The position numbers were made by a program, and so were the translations under genes. This document shows, piece by piece, positions 17,390 to 25,290 of a stretch of 64,000 nt of DNA; position 1 is the stretch's first letter; every line of letters begins with the position of its first letter. This stretch comes from Cyclobacteriaceae bacterium (GTDB lineage: Bacteria > Bacteroidota > Bacteroidia > Cytophagales > Cyclobacteriaceae): assembly GCA_016787565.1 (NCBI GenBank), contig JAEUUG010000003.1:372001-436000 (forward strand), given 5' to 3'. Below the pieces are notes generated by a model that saw only the letters and a list, made by a program, of their open reading frames with translations, was not told the DNA's origin and searched no databases.

Positions 17390-17950
17390 TTAAATATTCT
17401 GAATGGTCAATCTTCTTTTTTCTTTCAACGCTTTGAAATGCGATGGCGTTAATCCGGTTGCTTTTTTAAATTGCGTTGATAAGTGTGCAGCGCTGCTATA
17501 ATTCAGTTTGTAGGCAATTTCAGAAAAGGTATCCTCTCCAAAGATAATTAACTCCTTTACGCGTTCAATTTTTAACGCTATAATAAATTGTTCGATGGTG
17601 GTAGCTTCAACCTCTGAAAAGAAATTGGCTAGATACGTATAACTTAGATTCAGCTCCTTGCTTAGTAAAACAGAAAACTTGCTATGCGGTTTAGCGTCCG
17701 ACTTGTAAACATAGTCAATCATGACTTTTCTGATTTTCTCAATTAATACCCCTTGCTTCTTTTCCAATAGTTCCAATCCGGCCTTGTTGATTTTACCACT
17801 CAGCTTCTTTTTATCGGCATCCGAAACATCTTCCTTCGTTTCTATTTCGCCCAAGTCCACTTTAACGGTCGATATACCAAGTTCTTCCAAAGCATCTTTC
17901 ACAACAATTTTACAGCTTTCGCAAGCCATATTTTTCACGTATATCTTCAT
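17390..17950 (-). CDS. AraC-type regulator with N-terminal HMA-like domain
   Basis: The 186-residue protein starts with a short heavy-metal-associated-like domain (MKIYVKNMACESCKIVV, with a CxxC pair at residues 10-13). The C-terminal half is an AraC helix-turn-helix (ERVKELIIFGEDTFSEIAYK, SSAAHLSTQFKKATGLTP). The combination suggests metal or redox sensing coupled to transcription control; this is inference. The family is known in Bacteroidota. It heads a small operon with DUF1801 and YjbR genes, which may be its targets. No operator was recognised. Confidence 0.88.
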   Translation of the reverse strand: MKIYVKNMACESCKIVVKDALEELGISTVKVDLGEIETKEDVSDADKKKLSGKINKAGLELLEKKQGVLIEKIRKVMIDYVYKSDAKPHSKFSVLLSKELNLSYTYLANFFSEVEATTIEQFIIALKIERVKELIIFGEDTFSEIAYKLNYSSAAHLSTQFKKATGLTPSHFKALKEKRRLTIQNI

Positions 17951-18140
17951 GTTTTTTGATTGTTTTCAGCACCCAAAAGTTTGATTCGGCTTCAGACCAG
18001 TGATTATGACTAGAATCCAAAGTAAGCGGATACTTCACCAAATATAACAAACTTGCTTACGGTAAACGGTGTACAGTTGCGCGCCTGGTAGCAAACACAG
18101 TTGTGGTGTGTCAGTTTTCGCTCAAGAGTTGTCCGATCTG

Positions 18141-19571
18141 TTAGTTCGGTCTAATGGTTACAATCACCCTTTTATAGCGTGAAAGCTGTGGTTCTCCTTT
18201 GTCCGTAACCTTCAAAATGAAATGGGCAGTCACTTCCTTTTCTACGTTGGGTGCCGTAAAATGAGCCTTATAAACATTCTCCGCGCCATTTACTTTTATT
18301 GGTTTCTTATAGGTGCCTGCCTCAGGATAATTAAACCAAAGGAAACTTAAATTATCTCCGTCAGGGTCATACGTCTGGAAAGCGTCCAATGTAAAATGCT
18401 CTCCTGATCTAACGGTTATGTTTTCAGGATGCGACAGAACGGGAACCGGTGGATGGTTGGCTTCCTCATACGACATCAAGCACCAGTCCATACGGGCAGC
18501 GAAGTCATATTGAAAATCATCTCTCCAGCGCCAAAGTGTAACTTTAAAATCGGTGAATGTTATCGTGTCTTGTTTTACCGACCGACCAAATTCATTTCGG
18601 ATATAGGGCGTATAGGTATCCACTGCATTCGTCCAAATTTCTCGTGTTTCAGGAGCAATGGTAACAATTGAACTTCCATCTTTCATTTTTGAAAAGTCAG
18701 GTTTATAGAATTCATATCGACCTCCCCATGCCCCCCATTCAGGATGTTCAGCATTATTTAATCCATTCGGAATTAACGAAAGAAACGAAGGGGTATCACC
18801 TTCCATGCCCCAGGCTACATCCGGATAGACGGCACCCAACGGCCCGTGATGTTGCTGGATATTATGGGCAAGCCACCGATTACTGATGGTGGTATGATCA
18901 ATCCCTTTTATTGTGTTGGTCATAATGGCTGTCCATGTGGCATTCCCATAATCATCACCCGGACTTACGATATAAAACAATTCCGGAAAATTATTTCGTA
19001 TCCAGATGCCACTATCATCCTGATCTGAAATGGTATAAACCCGAAGCTTGGCAAGTAATCTTTTTGCCTCTTTTTTACTTTTTGTTTTTTCTATTTTATA
19101 GAGAGCTTGTGCAAGTGTATTAGCTCCTCCCCATATCGGAATCCATAACGGACGAGCATCGTTATTTTCAAGCACCTTGATTATCCAATCTGAACCTTCC
19201 GAGTCCATTCCCTCACCAACTCCTTTCATGCCATATTTCGGCAAACCGCTTTTCACCAGGGGATATAAAGTTTTTGCTTCGGGGAAGTCGGGATGATGCT
19301 TTTTCAAGTTGGGCTGAACTTTTTCGTATGCCTGGATAATGTTGATAATCGATTGTGGATGCACCGCAGTGGGCATCCAACAGGAAGTGGTTGCGACAAT
19401 TCCGGTGATATCAATTTCATTAGCATACAAAAGCAGACGAACCATAGATTGTGTATCATCCGGTTCATTTTCTATGTCGGTTAGTACCAGGATTCGATTT
19501 TTCTGAAGGGATTGCCCGTATCCAAAATCAACCGTCAGGAAAAGCAGTATGGAAAACAAAAATGTTCTCAT
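18141..19571 (-). CDS. DUF1593 domain-containing secreted protein (nucleoside hydrolase-like)
   Basis: The 476-residue protein has a signal peptide (FLFSILLFLTVDFGYGQ). The N-terminal part resembles the inosine-uridine nucleoside hydrolase fold, with RILVLTDIENEPDDTQSMVR providing the acidic metal-binding residues, and PLWIPIWGGANTLAQAL later. The C-terminal 100 residues form an Ig-like module (NITVRSGEHFTLDAFQTYDP). DUF1593 proteins are often found with polysaccharide-degradation genes, but none are adjacent here. It has its own promoter region of about 280 bp, shared with the divergent hydrolase gene. Substrate unknown. Confidence 0.9.
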   Translation of the reverse strand: MRTFLFSILLFLTVDFGYGQSLQKNRILVLTDIENEPDDTQSMVRLLLYANEIDITGIVATTSCWMPTAVHPQSIINIIQAYEKVQPNLKKHHPDFPEAKTLYPLVKSGLPKYGMKGVGEGMDSEGSDWIIKVLENNDARPLWIPIWGGANTLAQALYKIEKTKSKKEAKRLLAKLRVYTISDQDDSGIWIRNNFPELFYIVSPGDDYGNATWTAIMTNTIKGIDHTTISNRWLAHNIQQHHGPLGAVYPDVAWGMEGDTPSFLSLIPNGLNNAEHPEWGAWGGRYEFYKPDFSKMKDGSSIVTIAPETREIWTNAVDTYTPYIRNEFGRSVKQDTITFTDFKVTLWRWRDDFQYDFAARMDWCLMSYEEANHPPVPVLSHPENITVRSGEHFTLDAFQTYDPDGDNLSFLWFNYPEAGTYKKPIKVNGAENVYKAHFTAPNVEKEVTAHFILKVTDKGEPQLSRYKRVIVTIRPN

Positions 19572-19672
19572 ATAAAGCGTTTAGGGTGATCTGGGTTTAA
19601 AATTATTTCAAGGTTTGCTATCAAGTTATGCAAATCGATTATGTTACACAATACTCCAGCTGTCTCTAATAC

Positions 19673-19810
19673 TATGATTCGGTATTTTTCTTAGGTGAGA
19701 ATCATGTAATACTTACCACAAATTATGTAATGCGTTTCCATGTTTCAACCGGTATGTTTGAATGAACTGAAAGGCAGAGTTTTTTATTCTAGCTGAACTG
19801 TTCGCGAACA
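19673..19810. promoter_or_regulatory. Inverted repeats in the DUF1593/hydrolase divergent region
   Basis: The gap between the two divergent genes has a 7-bp inverted repeat ATGATTC/GAATCAT with arms about 20 bases apart (from 19673), and a perfect 12-bp palindrome TGTTCGCGAACA at 19799-19810, 41 bp before the hydrolase ATG. Either could be an operator; no regulator gene adjoins. A tentative call. Confidence 0.3.
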
Positions 19811-19851
19811 TTTAGTATAAAATAGGATTGCAAATTTTACAAGACACTACC

Positions 19852-20715
19852 ATGGAAACTGAAACTAAAGGTTATGATTTAACGATTGCTTTGGATAAGA
19901 TTACTTTATCGTATGATGATGTTGGCGATGGTGACATCCCGGTAATTTTCCTGCACGGTTATCCTTTCGATAAAACCATGTGGCGGGGCCAGCTTGATTT
20001 TTTACAATCTTCCAATCGGCTGATTCCTTGTGATATCAGGGGATTTGGGAAATCCATAGACGAGGAATCAAAGCTCAGTATTGATTTGTTTGCTGATGAT
20101 CTGATTCACTTGATGGATAAGTTAAGCATTGATAAAGCCATAGTTTGTGGACTCTCCATGGGAGGATTTATAGCGCTGAATGCTATGAAAAGATTTCCTG
20201 ATCGCTTTGAAGCATTGATCTTATGTGATACACAGTGTATTGCTGATACGCCTGAAGTAAAAGCGAAACGGTATAAGACTATTGATGAAATAGAAAGTAG
20301 TGGCGTAACAATTTTCAACGAAGGATTTATTAAAAGTGTTTTCCACAGCGATTCCATAACCAATAAAAAGGAAGTGGTCGAGGAACTAAGACGCGTTGTA
20401 TTTTCTAATTCGAAACATGGTATCGTGCAGGGATTAGTGGCCCTTGCTGAACGTTCAGAAACCTGCTCTACATTGAATGAGATTACCGTTCCTGTATTGA
20501 TTATTTGCGGAAGAGAGGATGAAGTAACGCCACTTTCTCAATCTGAATTGATGCATGAAGCGATTAAAGAGTCAATACTGCAGGTAATTGATAAGGCTGG
20601 TCATGTATCCAACCTGGAACATCCCGATATATTCAATGAACATCTTCTCGAATTCTTAACGGCTTTAAAGGGCTTTAATTTTGAGAAGATCAATGGGAAT
20701 CAACGGATGGTGTAA
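19852..20715 (+). CDS. Alpha/beta fold hydrolase
   Basis: The 287-residue protein is a cytoplasmic alpha/beta hydrolase. The oxyanion region is VIFLHGYPFDKTMW, the nucleophile elbow GLSMGG, the acid residue lies in CGREDEVTPLSQ, and the catalytic His in KAGHVSNLEHP. The arrangement resembles 3-oxoadipate enol-lactone hydrolase and haloperoxidase-like members, but the substrate cannot be told. The frame opens at a TTG (19828); the ATG at 19852 is preferred and aligns with family N-termini. It stands alone between the divergent DUF1593 gene and a small membrane protein gene. Confidence 0.9.
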   Translation: METETKGYDLTIALDKITLSYDDVGDGDIPVIFLHGYPFDKTMWRGQLDFLQSSNRLIPCDIRGFGKSIDEESKLSIDLFADDLIHLMDKLSIDKAIVCGLSMGGFIALNAMKRFPDRFEALILCDTQCIADTPEVKAKRYKTIDEIESSGVTIFNEGFIKSVFHSDSITNKKEVVEELRRVVFSNSKHGIVQGLVALAERSETCSTLNEITVPVLIICGREDEVTPLSQSELMHEAIKESILQVIDKAGHVSNLEHPDIFNEHLLEFLTALKGFNFEKINGNQRMV

Positions 20716-20825
20716 CCAATTGAACGATATGGACAGAATTATGGTATCAAGATAGCTTTACACTAACTTTTAAATACAAGCACTTTTATTACTTTTGGAT
20801 TGTCGATCTTTACAATTCATTGTTT

Positions 20826-21116
20826 ATGATTTATCAGAACAAAAGACTTGCTATTATTTTATTTTCCGTTATTCTTTTATTATTCATCCCATGGTTGGCC
20901 ATGCAATTTACGAATGAGGTCAATTGGAGTTTTTCAGATTTTGTCGTTGCCGGGGTAGTGTTAGCAGGAGCTGGTCTTGGTTGCGAATGGGTAGTAAGGA
21001 AGATTAGAATTACGAAGTATCGGATAGCTATTTGTGCAATTATCTTGATTGCACTTGTTCTTCTATGGGTTGAGTTGGCTGTCGGTATTTTTGGATCACC
21101 GTTCGCTGGGAATTGA
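20826..21116 (+). CDS. Small integral membrane protein of unknown function
   Basis: The 96-residue protein has three predicted membrane segments: LAIILFSVILLLFIPWLAM, FVVAGVVLAGAGLGCEWVV and IAICAIILIALVLLWVELAV. Between the first two is TNEVNWSFSDF, and it ends with VGIFGSPFAGN. I recognise this as a recurrent small Bacteroidota membrane protein without assigned function. The start is the ATG at 20826; a TTG six bases upstream is in frame. No linked partner is evident. Confidence 0.75.
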   Translation: MIYQNKRLAIILFSVILLLFIPWLAMQFTNEVNWSFSDFVVAGVVLAGAGLGCEWVVRKIRITKYRIAICAIILIALVLLWVELAVGIFGSPFAGN

Positions 21117-21127
21117 TTAGAAAGTAT

Positions 21128-21571
21128 TTAGATAGTAAACCCTTTTCCACGCTGAACTTCAACCCCATAGCGTATTGCAGCCTCAAGTATAGCAAGGTTT
21201 ATATCGTTTAGCGTTTTAAACCGGATGCAATACCCGGTTACGCTGGCCTTACCTAATTTTTTGCCATACGTTTTGACTAGGTACGTTTTATCTTGAATGC
21301 CCATGATGTACACCGAGATGCCGGTTTTGTTGGCACTTAAACCAAGTTGATAAAACTCTTTCGATGTTCCATCAGCATAGTTTAGTGTGTGAACTCCATA
21401 TCCGATGTTGGGATTAGTAACCGTTTTATTTTCACTGTCTTTACCATCCAGGAACCATAGTCTACAGCCTGGCATGATTTGTAGAATGGTGCGGTGCAAC
21501 GCTTCCATGTCGCTGCGCTTTGGTTCAGGTTGACTGGCAATATGTTTTTTGATGAGGTCTTCTGTTTTCAT
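21128..21571 (-). CDS. DUF1801 domain-containing protein (copy 3)
   Basis: The 147-residue protein shows the DUF1801 pattern. SDMEALHRTILQIMPGCRLW is followed by GYGVHTLNYADGTSKEF, a hydrophobic strand (GISVYIMGIQDKTYLVK), and KLGKASVTGYCIRFKTLNDI. It is soluble. It is the third member of the family within 8 kb and lies downstream of, but 80 bp apart from, an ArsR/SRPBCC pair on the same strand. DUF1801 genes next to ArsR/AHSA1 pairs are common in this phylum, so a functional link is possible. Confidence 0.87.
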   Translation of the reverse strand: MKTEDLIKKHIASQPEPKRSDMEALHRTILQIMPGCRLWFLDGKDSENKTVTNPNIGYGVHTLNYADGTSKEFYQLGLSANKTGISVYIMGIQDKTYLVKTYGKKLGKASVTGYCIRFKTLNDINLAILEAAIRYGVEVQRGKGFTI

Positions 21572-21652
21572 GTATGTTTAGAATTAAGTTTTTTATTCCA
21601 GTTCCAGACAGCGGAAAGTGTGACCAGTCAGTAAGTATGGTATGATCAATCA

Positions 21653-22153
21653 TCATTTTTTCGTTAACGTTGTTAGTACTTTTTCCAAGTTATCAATTGT
21701 CATTTTAAAGCCTTCTACAAAGCCCATTTCAATCATCTTCTCCATTCGGGCAAGCGATTCATTTATAATAATAATGCTCACTGTTGTAATGCCGTTTAGC
21801 TCGCTGAAAGTATACTCCCATTCAGAACCTGGCAATTCAGGATTTTCATCTTTGTCAGCAAAAGCATTGTACAGTTTAAAATTGGTCTTTGGCGTTATGG
21901 AGGTGTATTCCTGAATGGCCCAACGCTCTAGTCCTTCAGGGCTTACCATAGCATAAAATCGTTTTCCACCGACTTTAAAATTCATGTATTTTGTTCGGGA
22001 TGCCCACGGTGCCGGAGCTGTCCACTGGTCCAAAATTTCAGGTGTTGTAAAGGCATCCCATACCAGTGATTGTTCGGCATCAAATTCTCTGGTTATGTAA
22101 ACCGTTTTCACTGCTTTGTCAACAGTAAAATCAAATAGTAAGCTGTTGTTCAT
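21653..22153 (-). CDS. SRPBCC (AHSA1) domain protein paired with ArsR regulator
   Basis: The 166-residue protein is an AHSA1-type SRPBCC domain: [20 protein letters not shown], then [14 protein letters not shown], the glycine turn [11 protein letters not shown], and the C-terminal helix [15 protein letters not shown]. Its ATG overlaps the stop of the ArsR-type gene (ATGA), a very common two-gene unit in bacteria whose physiological role is not established. The promoter lies upstream of the regulator gene. Substrate unknown. Confidence 0.92.
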   Translation of the reverse strand: MNNSLLFDFTVDKAVKTVYITREFDAEQSLVWDAFTTPEILDQWTAPAPWASRTKYMNFKVGGKRFYAMVSPEGLERWAIQEYTSITPKTNFKLYNAFADKDENPELPGSEWEYTFSELNGITTVSIIIINESLARMEKMIEMGFVEGFKMTIDNLEKVLTTLTKK

Positions 22154-22470
22154 TTTTTATTTTTTTTAAGGTTTGATAATACATTGTCAAGTTGATTGAA
22201 CCGGGTTTGCCAAATCTTTCGGTATTGGTCTAACCATTTATCGATTTCTTTCATTTTGTCAATTTCAAGCGAGTAGTAAATTTCCCGGCCCAGATGTTCT
22301 TGTTTTACCAGTTCGCATTCGGTTAGGATGCGAAGGTGTTTGGAAATGGATTGTCGTGTTGTGTTAAAGTTTTCGGCAATGCCGTTCGGTGTCATGGCTT
22401 GCAAGGCAATTAAGGCAATAATGGCCCGCCTGGTTGGGTCGGCAATGGCTTGAAAAATATCCCTTCTCAT
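22150..22470 (-). CDS. ArsR/SmtB-family winged-helix repressor
   Basis: The 106-residue protein is an ArsR-type regulator: [19 protein letters not shown], then recognition helix region [20 protein letters not shown] and wing [14 protein letters not shown]. It lacks the cysteine metal sites of arsenic or zinc sensors. The C-terminal [20 protein letters not shown] is typical of regulators paired with AHSA1 proteins. The frame opens at a TTG (22521) that overlaps the promoter; the ATG at 22468-22470 is chosen. Direct repeats in the promoter suggest autorepression. Confidence 0.93.
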   Translation of the reverse strand: MRRDIFQAIADPTRRAIIALIALQAMTPNGIAENFNTTRQSISKHLRILTECELVKQEHLGREIYYSLEIDKMKEIDKWLDQYRKIWQTRFNQLDNVLSNLKKNKK

Positions 22471-22493
22471 GTGGTGTATAGTTTTTTTTGAGA

Positions 22494-22538
22494 AACTGTT
22501 CGGTTGCAAATATAGATGCAACTATTCGGTTGCGCAAA
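22494..22538 (-). promoter_or_regulatory. Promoter and operator of the ArsR/SRPBCC unit
   Basis: On the minus strand a TTTG (-33, at 22535-22538) is followed after 20 bases by TATATTTG (-7, at 22507-22514), a full match to the Bacteroidota TTTG/TAnnTTTG promoter. A 14-bp direct repeat AACTRTTCGGTTGC (plus-strand sense) occupies 22520-22533, between the two boxes, and 22494-22507, right at the start region. A repressor bound there would block RNA polymerase. ArsR is the obvious candidate. Confidence 0.75.
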
Positions 22539-22702
22539 ACTTTTCGAATTTTTTTATGATATATTTTTGCAATGATGCGTTAGGGGAGATGCTTAACCAA
22601 GCGGGCTACCATCGTTTTGTGTGACAACAGATTTCACAAGCGCTTAAACTTCAACAGCGCGAATGCCCGTAACCTTGTTTTGAGGCTGACGATTAGCTTG
22701 CC

Positions 22703-23173
22703 TTAATTTTCCCAAAATCCCTTTTCGTATTCCCAATACATACAAGGCTCGTTTATGCACATGGTTTTGAACCGGCCCCAGATGTAAACAATTTTATGTA
22801 CGGCCTGGCTATCTTTCATTTTTACTTTTCCTAATAGCACGGCAGCGTGCATACCACTGGTGGAGTTTTTGTAGTGAATAGCTCTGCTAAAAGTTACGGT
22901 TGAGCCAATGGGGATTTTTTCGTTTTTTACACGGGTTGTATCAATTTTACGACTATTCGAAATTTCGCTGGGGAATTCGTTTTTTACGTTGGTGAAAGAA
23001 GTGTTTTCGATCAGCATCACTTCAGAAGTTGTTACGAGATCTGCGTTCAAGATGTAAAGATACGGTTCGGTTTTGCTTACATCCCGCGATTTGTTGCGTA
23101 ACACAAACCAGAAAAAGAGGACTACCAAAGCCAGAACCACTACTGAAATGATTACTAAAACTTTCACATTCAT
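22703..23173 (-). CDS. Hypothetical membrane-anchored protein
   Basis: The 156-residue protein has one N-terminal membrane segment (VLVIISVVVLALVVLFFWFV), followed by a soluble domain probably outside the membrane. The domain includes EPYLYILNADLVTTSEVMLI, IPIGSTVTFSRAIHYKN and, near the end, KIVYIWGRFKTMCINEPCMYWEY. No family was recognised. It stands alone, with 232 bp before the ArsR gene and 66 bp after the reductase-like gene on the same strand. The gap of 22471-22702 holds the ArsR promoter and nothing else recognisable. Confidence 0.7.
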   Translation of the reverse strand: MNVKVLVIISVVVLALVVLFFWFVLRNKSRDVSKTEPYLYILNADLVTTSEVMLIENTSFTNVKNEFPSEISNSRKIDTTRVKNEKIPIGSTVTFSRAIHYKNSTSGMHAAVLLGKVKMKDSQAVHKIVYIWGRFKTMCINEPCMYWEYEKGFWEN

Positions 23174-23239
23174 TATACTTTAGGAAGATTTGTTTTCATT
23201 TTTCGTAGTGAGGTATTGACATCCAAGATTGGGTTTGTA

Positions 23240-23812
23240 TCACTGTCTATCTACAGTGTAATTCAATTCAGTTACGCCACACGTAAATTTTCTGGTGTTT
23301 AGTAGGTTTAGTTTTACTTTGTCGTTGATGTCTGCAAACAGCGGAATGCCTCGTCCGAGAATAATCGGATTAACGAATAGCCAGTAGCCATCAATTATGT
23401 TCAGTTGCATCAGTGAATGTGTTGCTGTCGGGCTACCAAAAACCAGAATTTCTTCACCGGGCTGCTGCCTGATTTCATTTATTCTGTCAGCAAAATTTTC
23501 ACTTAGTATTGTTGTGTTAGTCAATGCAGAGCCTTGCAATGATTTTGATAAAACTACCTTTTGAACGTTACTATACCATGCAGAATGTTCAATGTCGTGT
23601 TTTGTTGCGGTCGGCTTGTTGGCAGCGGTCGGCCAGTAATTTTCCATCATTTGAAACGTTATGCGTCCATAGAGTGCCGTGTCGCCTCTGCTTATACGCT
23701 TACCGATGTAATCGAACATTTCTTCATCAAATTTAATCCAGTTCATTTCTCCGTTTGGTCCTGCAACAAAGCCATCCAGCGAGATGTGCATAAATGAAAT
23801 TATTTTTCGCAT
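23240..23812 (-). CDS. Dihydrofolate reductase family protein (RibD C-terminal domain)
   Basis: The 190-residue protein is a RibD-C-type reductase. It begins IISFMHISLDGFVAGPNGEM, continues with ALYGRITFQMMENYWPTAA and has the NADPH-binding strand EEILVFGSPTATHSLMQL. Such stand-alone domains (YyaP/YwjB-like) are common accessory genes with unknown substrates. It is not linked to ribBA. Upstream there is an imperfect palindrome with ATAAGGT/ACCTTAT arms. The rest of the 278 bp upstream gap shows no gene. Confidence 0.88.
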   Translation of the reverse strand: MRKIISFMHISLDGFVAGPNGEMNWIKFDEEMFDYIGKRISRGDTALYGRITFQMMENYWPTAANKPTATKHDIEHSAWYSNVQKVVLSKSLQGSALTNTTILSENFADRINEIRQQPGEEILVFGSPTATHSLMQLNIIDGYWLFVNPIILGRGIPLFADINDKVKLNLLNTRKFTCGVTELNYTVDRQ

Positions 23813-23850
23813 ATCGTTCTATGTTTTAATGTTATCACGGATGTTACAAG

Positions 23851-23874
23851 ATAAGGTTAAATAAATTACCTTAT
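23851..23874. promoter_or_regulatory. Imperfect palindrome upstream of the RibD-C-type gene
   Basis: The arms ATAAGGT and ACCTTAT are separated by ten A/T bases, 38 bp before the reductase ATG; a further TAAGGT half-site follows about 40 bp on. It could be an operator for an unlinked regulator. Purely a sequence observation. Confidence 0.3.
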
Positions 23875-24090
23875 TTGACGTATACTATAATCTAAAGTAA
23901 GGTACGATAAGTCATTCTTATGTGCTTCCCAGGAGGCTTTCGCAAAAGTGATCCCCGCCATGGTGCAGGTAAACGTAGCCTGTGGAATAGAACTTGTTTT
24001 ACGTGGTAGATGGTCTGCGTCTGGCACGAGAAGAAATCTTGTCACCCGTTAATTTCAATAATCTCTTTTAGTAGTCATACGGTAACTTGA

Positions 24091-24888
24091 TTATTGAGTA
24101 AATTTAAACTCCTGACGAAGTTCTTTGAGAAGTGCAGCATTAATCTTGACATAGGCTTCAAATGGAATCATACGGGTAGATTTAATATTGTTCGTGTGAT
24201 AATAGCTAAGAGCATTGATGCATGTCACGCGATTGAGGTGTTCTGGCTGAGATAAATGAAACGGAATGTACTCATCATTGCCTTCGTAAATGGCTAACCG
24301 GTCAAAGATACCAGTACTGAACAACTTACGTTGAAATTCAAAATCCATATGTTTTATCATGATTGGTTCTATGTAATCTTTGTAGACAGTAGCTTCAAGT
24401 TCCTGCCGTTCATGTATATATTCAATGGAGACAAACAAGTCACCAACCAACTTCTGCAACTGTTGATTTCTGAAATATCTCAAACTCCCAGAGCTTTTCA
24501 ATTGCTCCAATATTACAGTACGCGGAGTAAAGATTACCGGTGTTCTAACTGTTGTTGCCCATAAGAAATTTATAGACAGACTCTTCGAAGATGTTTGGAG
24601 ACTACTGTCTTTCAAAAAGGTTATCATATATTCAATGGCTCTTTCCTTTTTTATCCGACCCTCTATTTTAGATAAAACCGTCAATGAGTCACTTTTGAGT
24701 TCTTCGTAAAAGCTTTCAGCAAGCTCATATGCCAGCTGCTTTTCAGAATTATCCTCTCTTAGGCTATCTGCAAAAAAGCCGAGGAAAACTGCAAGGAACA
24801 GTAAACTAAATTCGAACAGATACTTCTTTAAATTTCCCGAAAAGAATTTTTTGGACTTAGGCTGGTTGGATTCAAAAGTGTCATCCAT
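24091..24888 (-). CDS. Hypothetical membrane-anchored protein (DUF6090-like pattern)
   Basis: The 265-residue protein has a basic N-terminus, then one membrane segment (FEFSLLFLAVFLGFFADSL) followed directly by REDNSEKQLAYELAESFYEE and a long helical domain, presumably periplasmic. The layout of a membrane helix followed by a helical, lysine- and glutamate-rich segment resembles DUF6090-type proteins, but I could not confirm the family. Function unknown. It is the last gene before the cassette-like island and lacks a downstream palindromic site, so it seems not to belong to the array. Confidence 0.65.
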   Translation of the reverse strand: MDDTFESNQPKSKKFFSGNLKKYLFEFSLLFLAVFLGFFADSLREDNSEKQLAYELAESFYEELKSDSLTVLSKIEGRIKKERAIEYMITFLKDSSLQTSSKSLSINFLWATTVRTPVIFTPRTVILEQLKSSGSLRYFRNQQLQKLVGDLFVSIEYIHERQELEATVYKDYIEPIMIKHMDFEFQRKLFSTGIFDRLAIYEGNDEYIPFHLSQPEHLNRVTCINALSYYHTNNIKSTRMIPFEAYVKINAALLKELRQEFKFTQ

Positions 24889-25149
24889 AGGTTTTATTGA
24901 TTTAAAACTTAATTTAGTGTTGCCGGTCGTTGTTCTAAACTGTCAGTCCAATCATAACTTTTGGCCATTCAATTTTATAATCTTTAATCACTGGTATGCT
25001 TATTCCATTGCACGATAAACCTTTACTCTTTCAGCAATTTGTCCATTTGGTTGGAATTTTCAATTTGAACTGTACCGGTCAAGTTTTTTTTAAAAAATAT
25101 TTGCTCATGTCGTCATTTAGGTTAGTGAGGTGTTCGATAAAATTGCCTA
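24889..25149 (-). other. Gap with possible decayed coding sequence
   Basis: No intact gene is visible. On the minus strand short protein-like stretches occur in shifting frames (for example NLTGTVQIENSNQMDKLLKE, then a stop, then MAKSYDWTDSLEQRPATLN and a stop). This may be the wreck of a further small gene at the far end of the cassette array, or chance. AT-rich like the adjoining island. Confidence 0.3.
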
Positions 25150-25150
25150 T

Positions 25151-25282
25151 AACGTATTCGGGCTTTGCGAAGTGGCGGATTGTTAGCACAAAAGCTCAAT
25201 CGAAGAACTGCACTTGAACCTACCACAAAACTGTCAAACGAAGCACTGCACCCGCCATTACGCAAAACCGCTTTTGTGCGTT
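25151..25282 (-). repeat. attC-like palindromic site A (3' end of the propeller cassette)
   Basis: The 132-bp element begins AACG and ends CGTT. Its outer arms TTTGCGAAGTGGCGG and, as reverse complement, TTTGCGTAATGGCGG pair at 13 of 15 positions. Internal conserved blocks are TAGCACAAAAG, TTGAACC and GAAGCACT. It lies 8 bp after the stop codon of the propeller gene. The same architecture recurs in site B at the end of the next gene. Integron attC sites also are imperfect palindromes at the 3' end of each cassette, but the consensus GTTRRRY is not met. Confidence 0.7.
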
Positions 25283-25290
25283 CGTATTTC

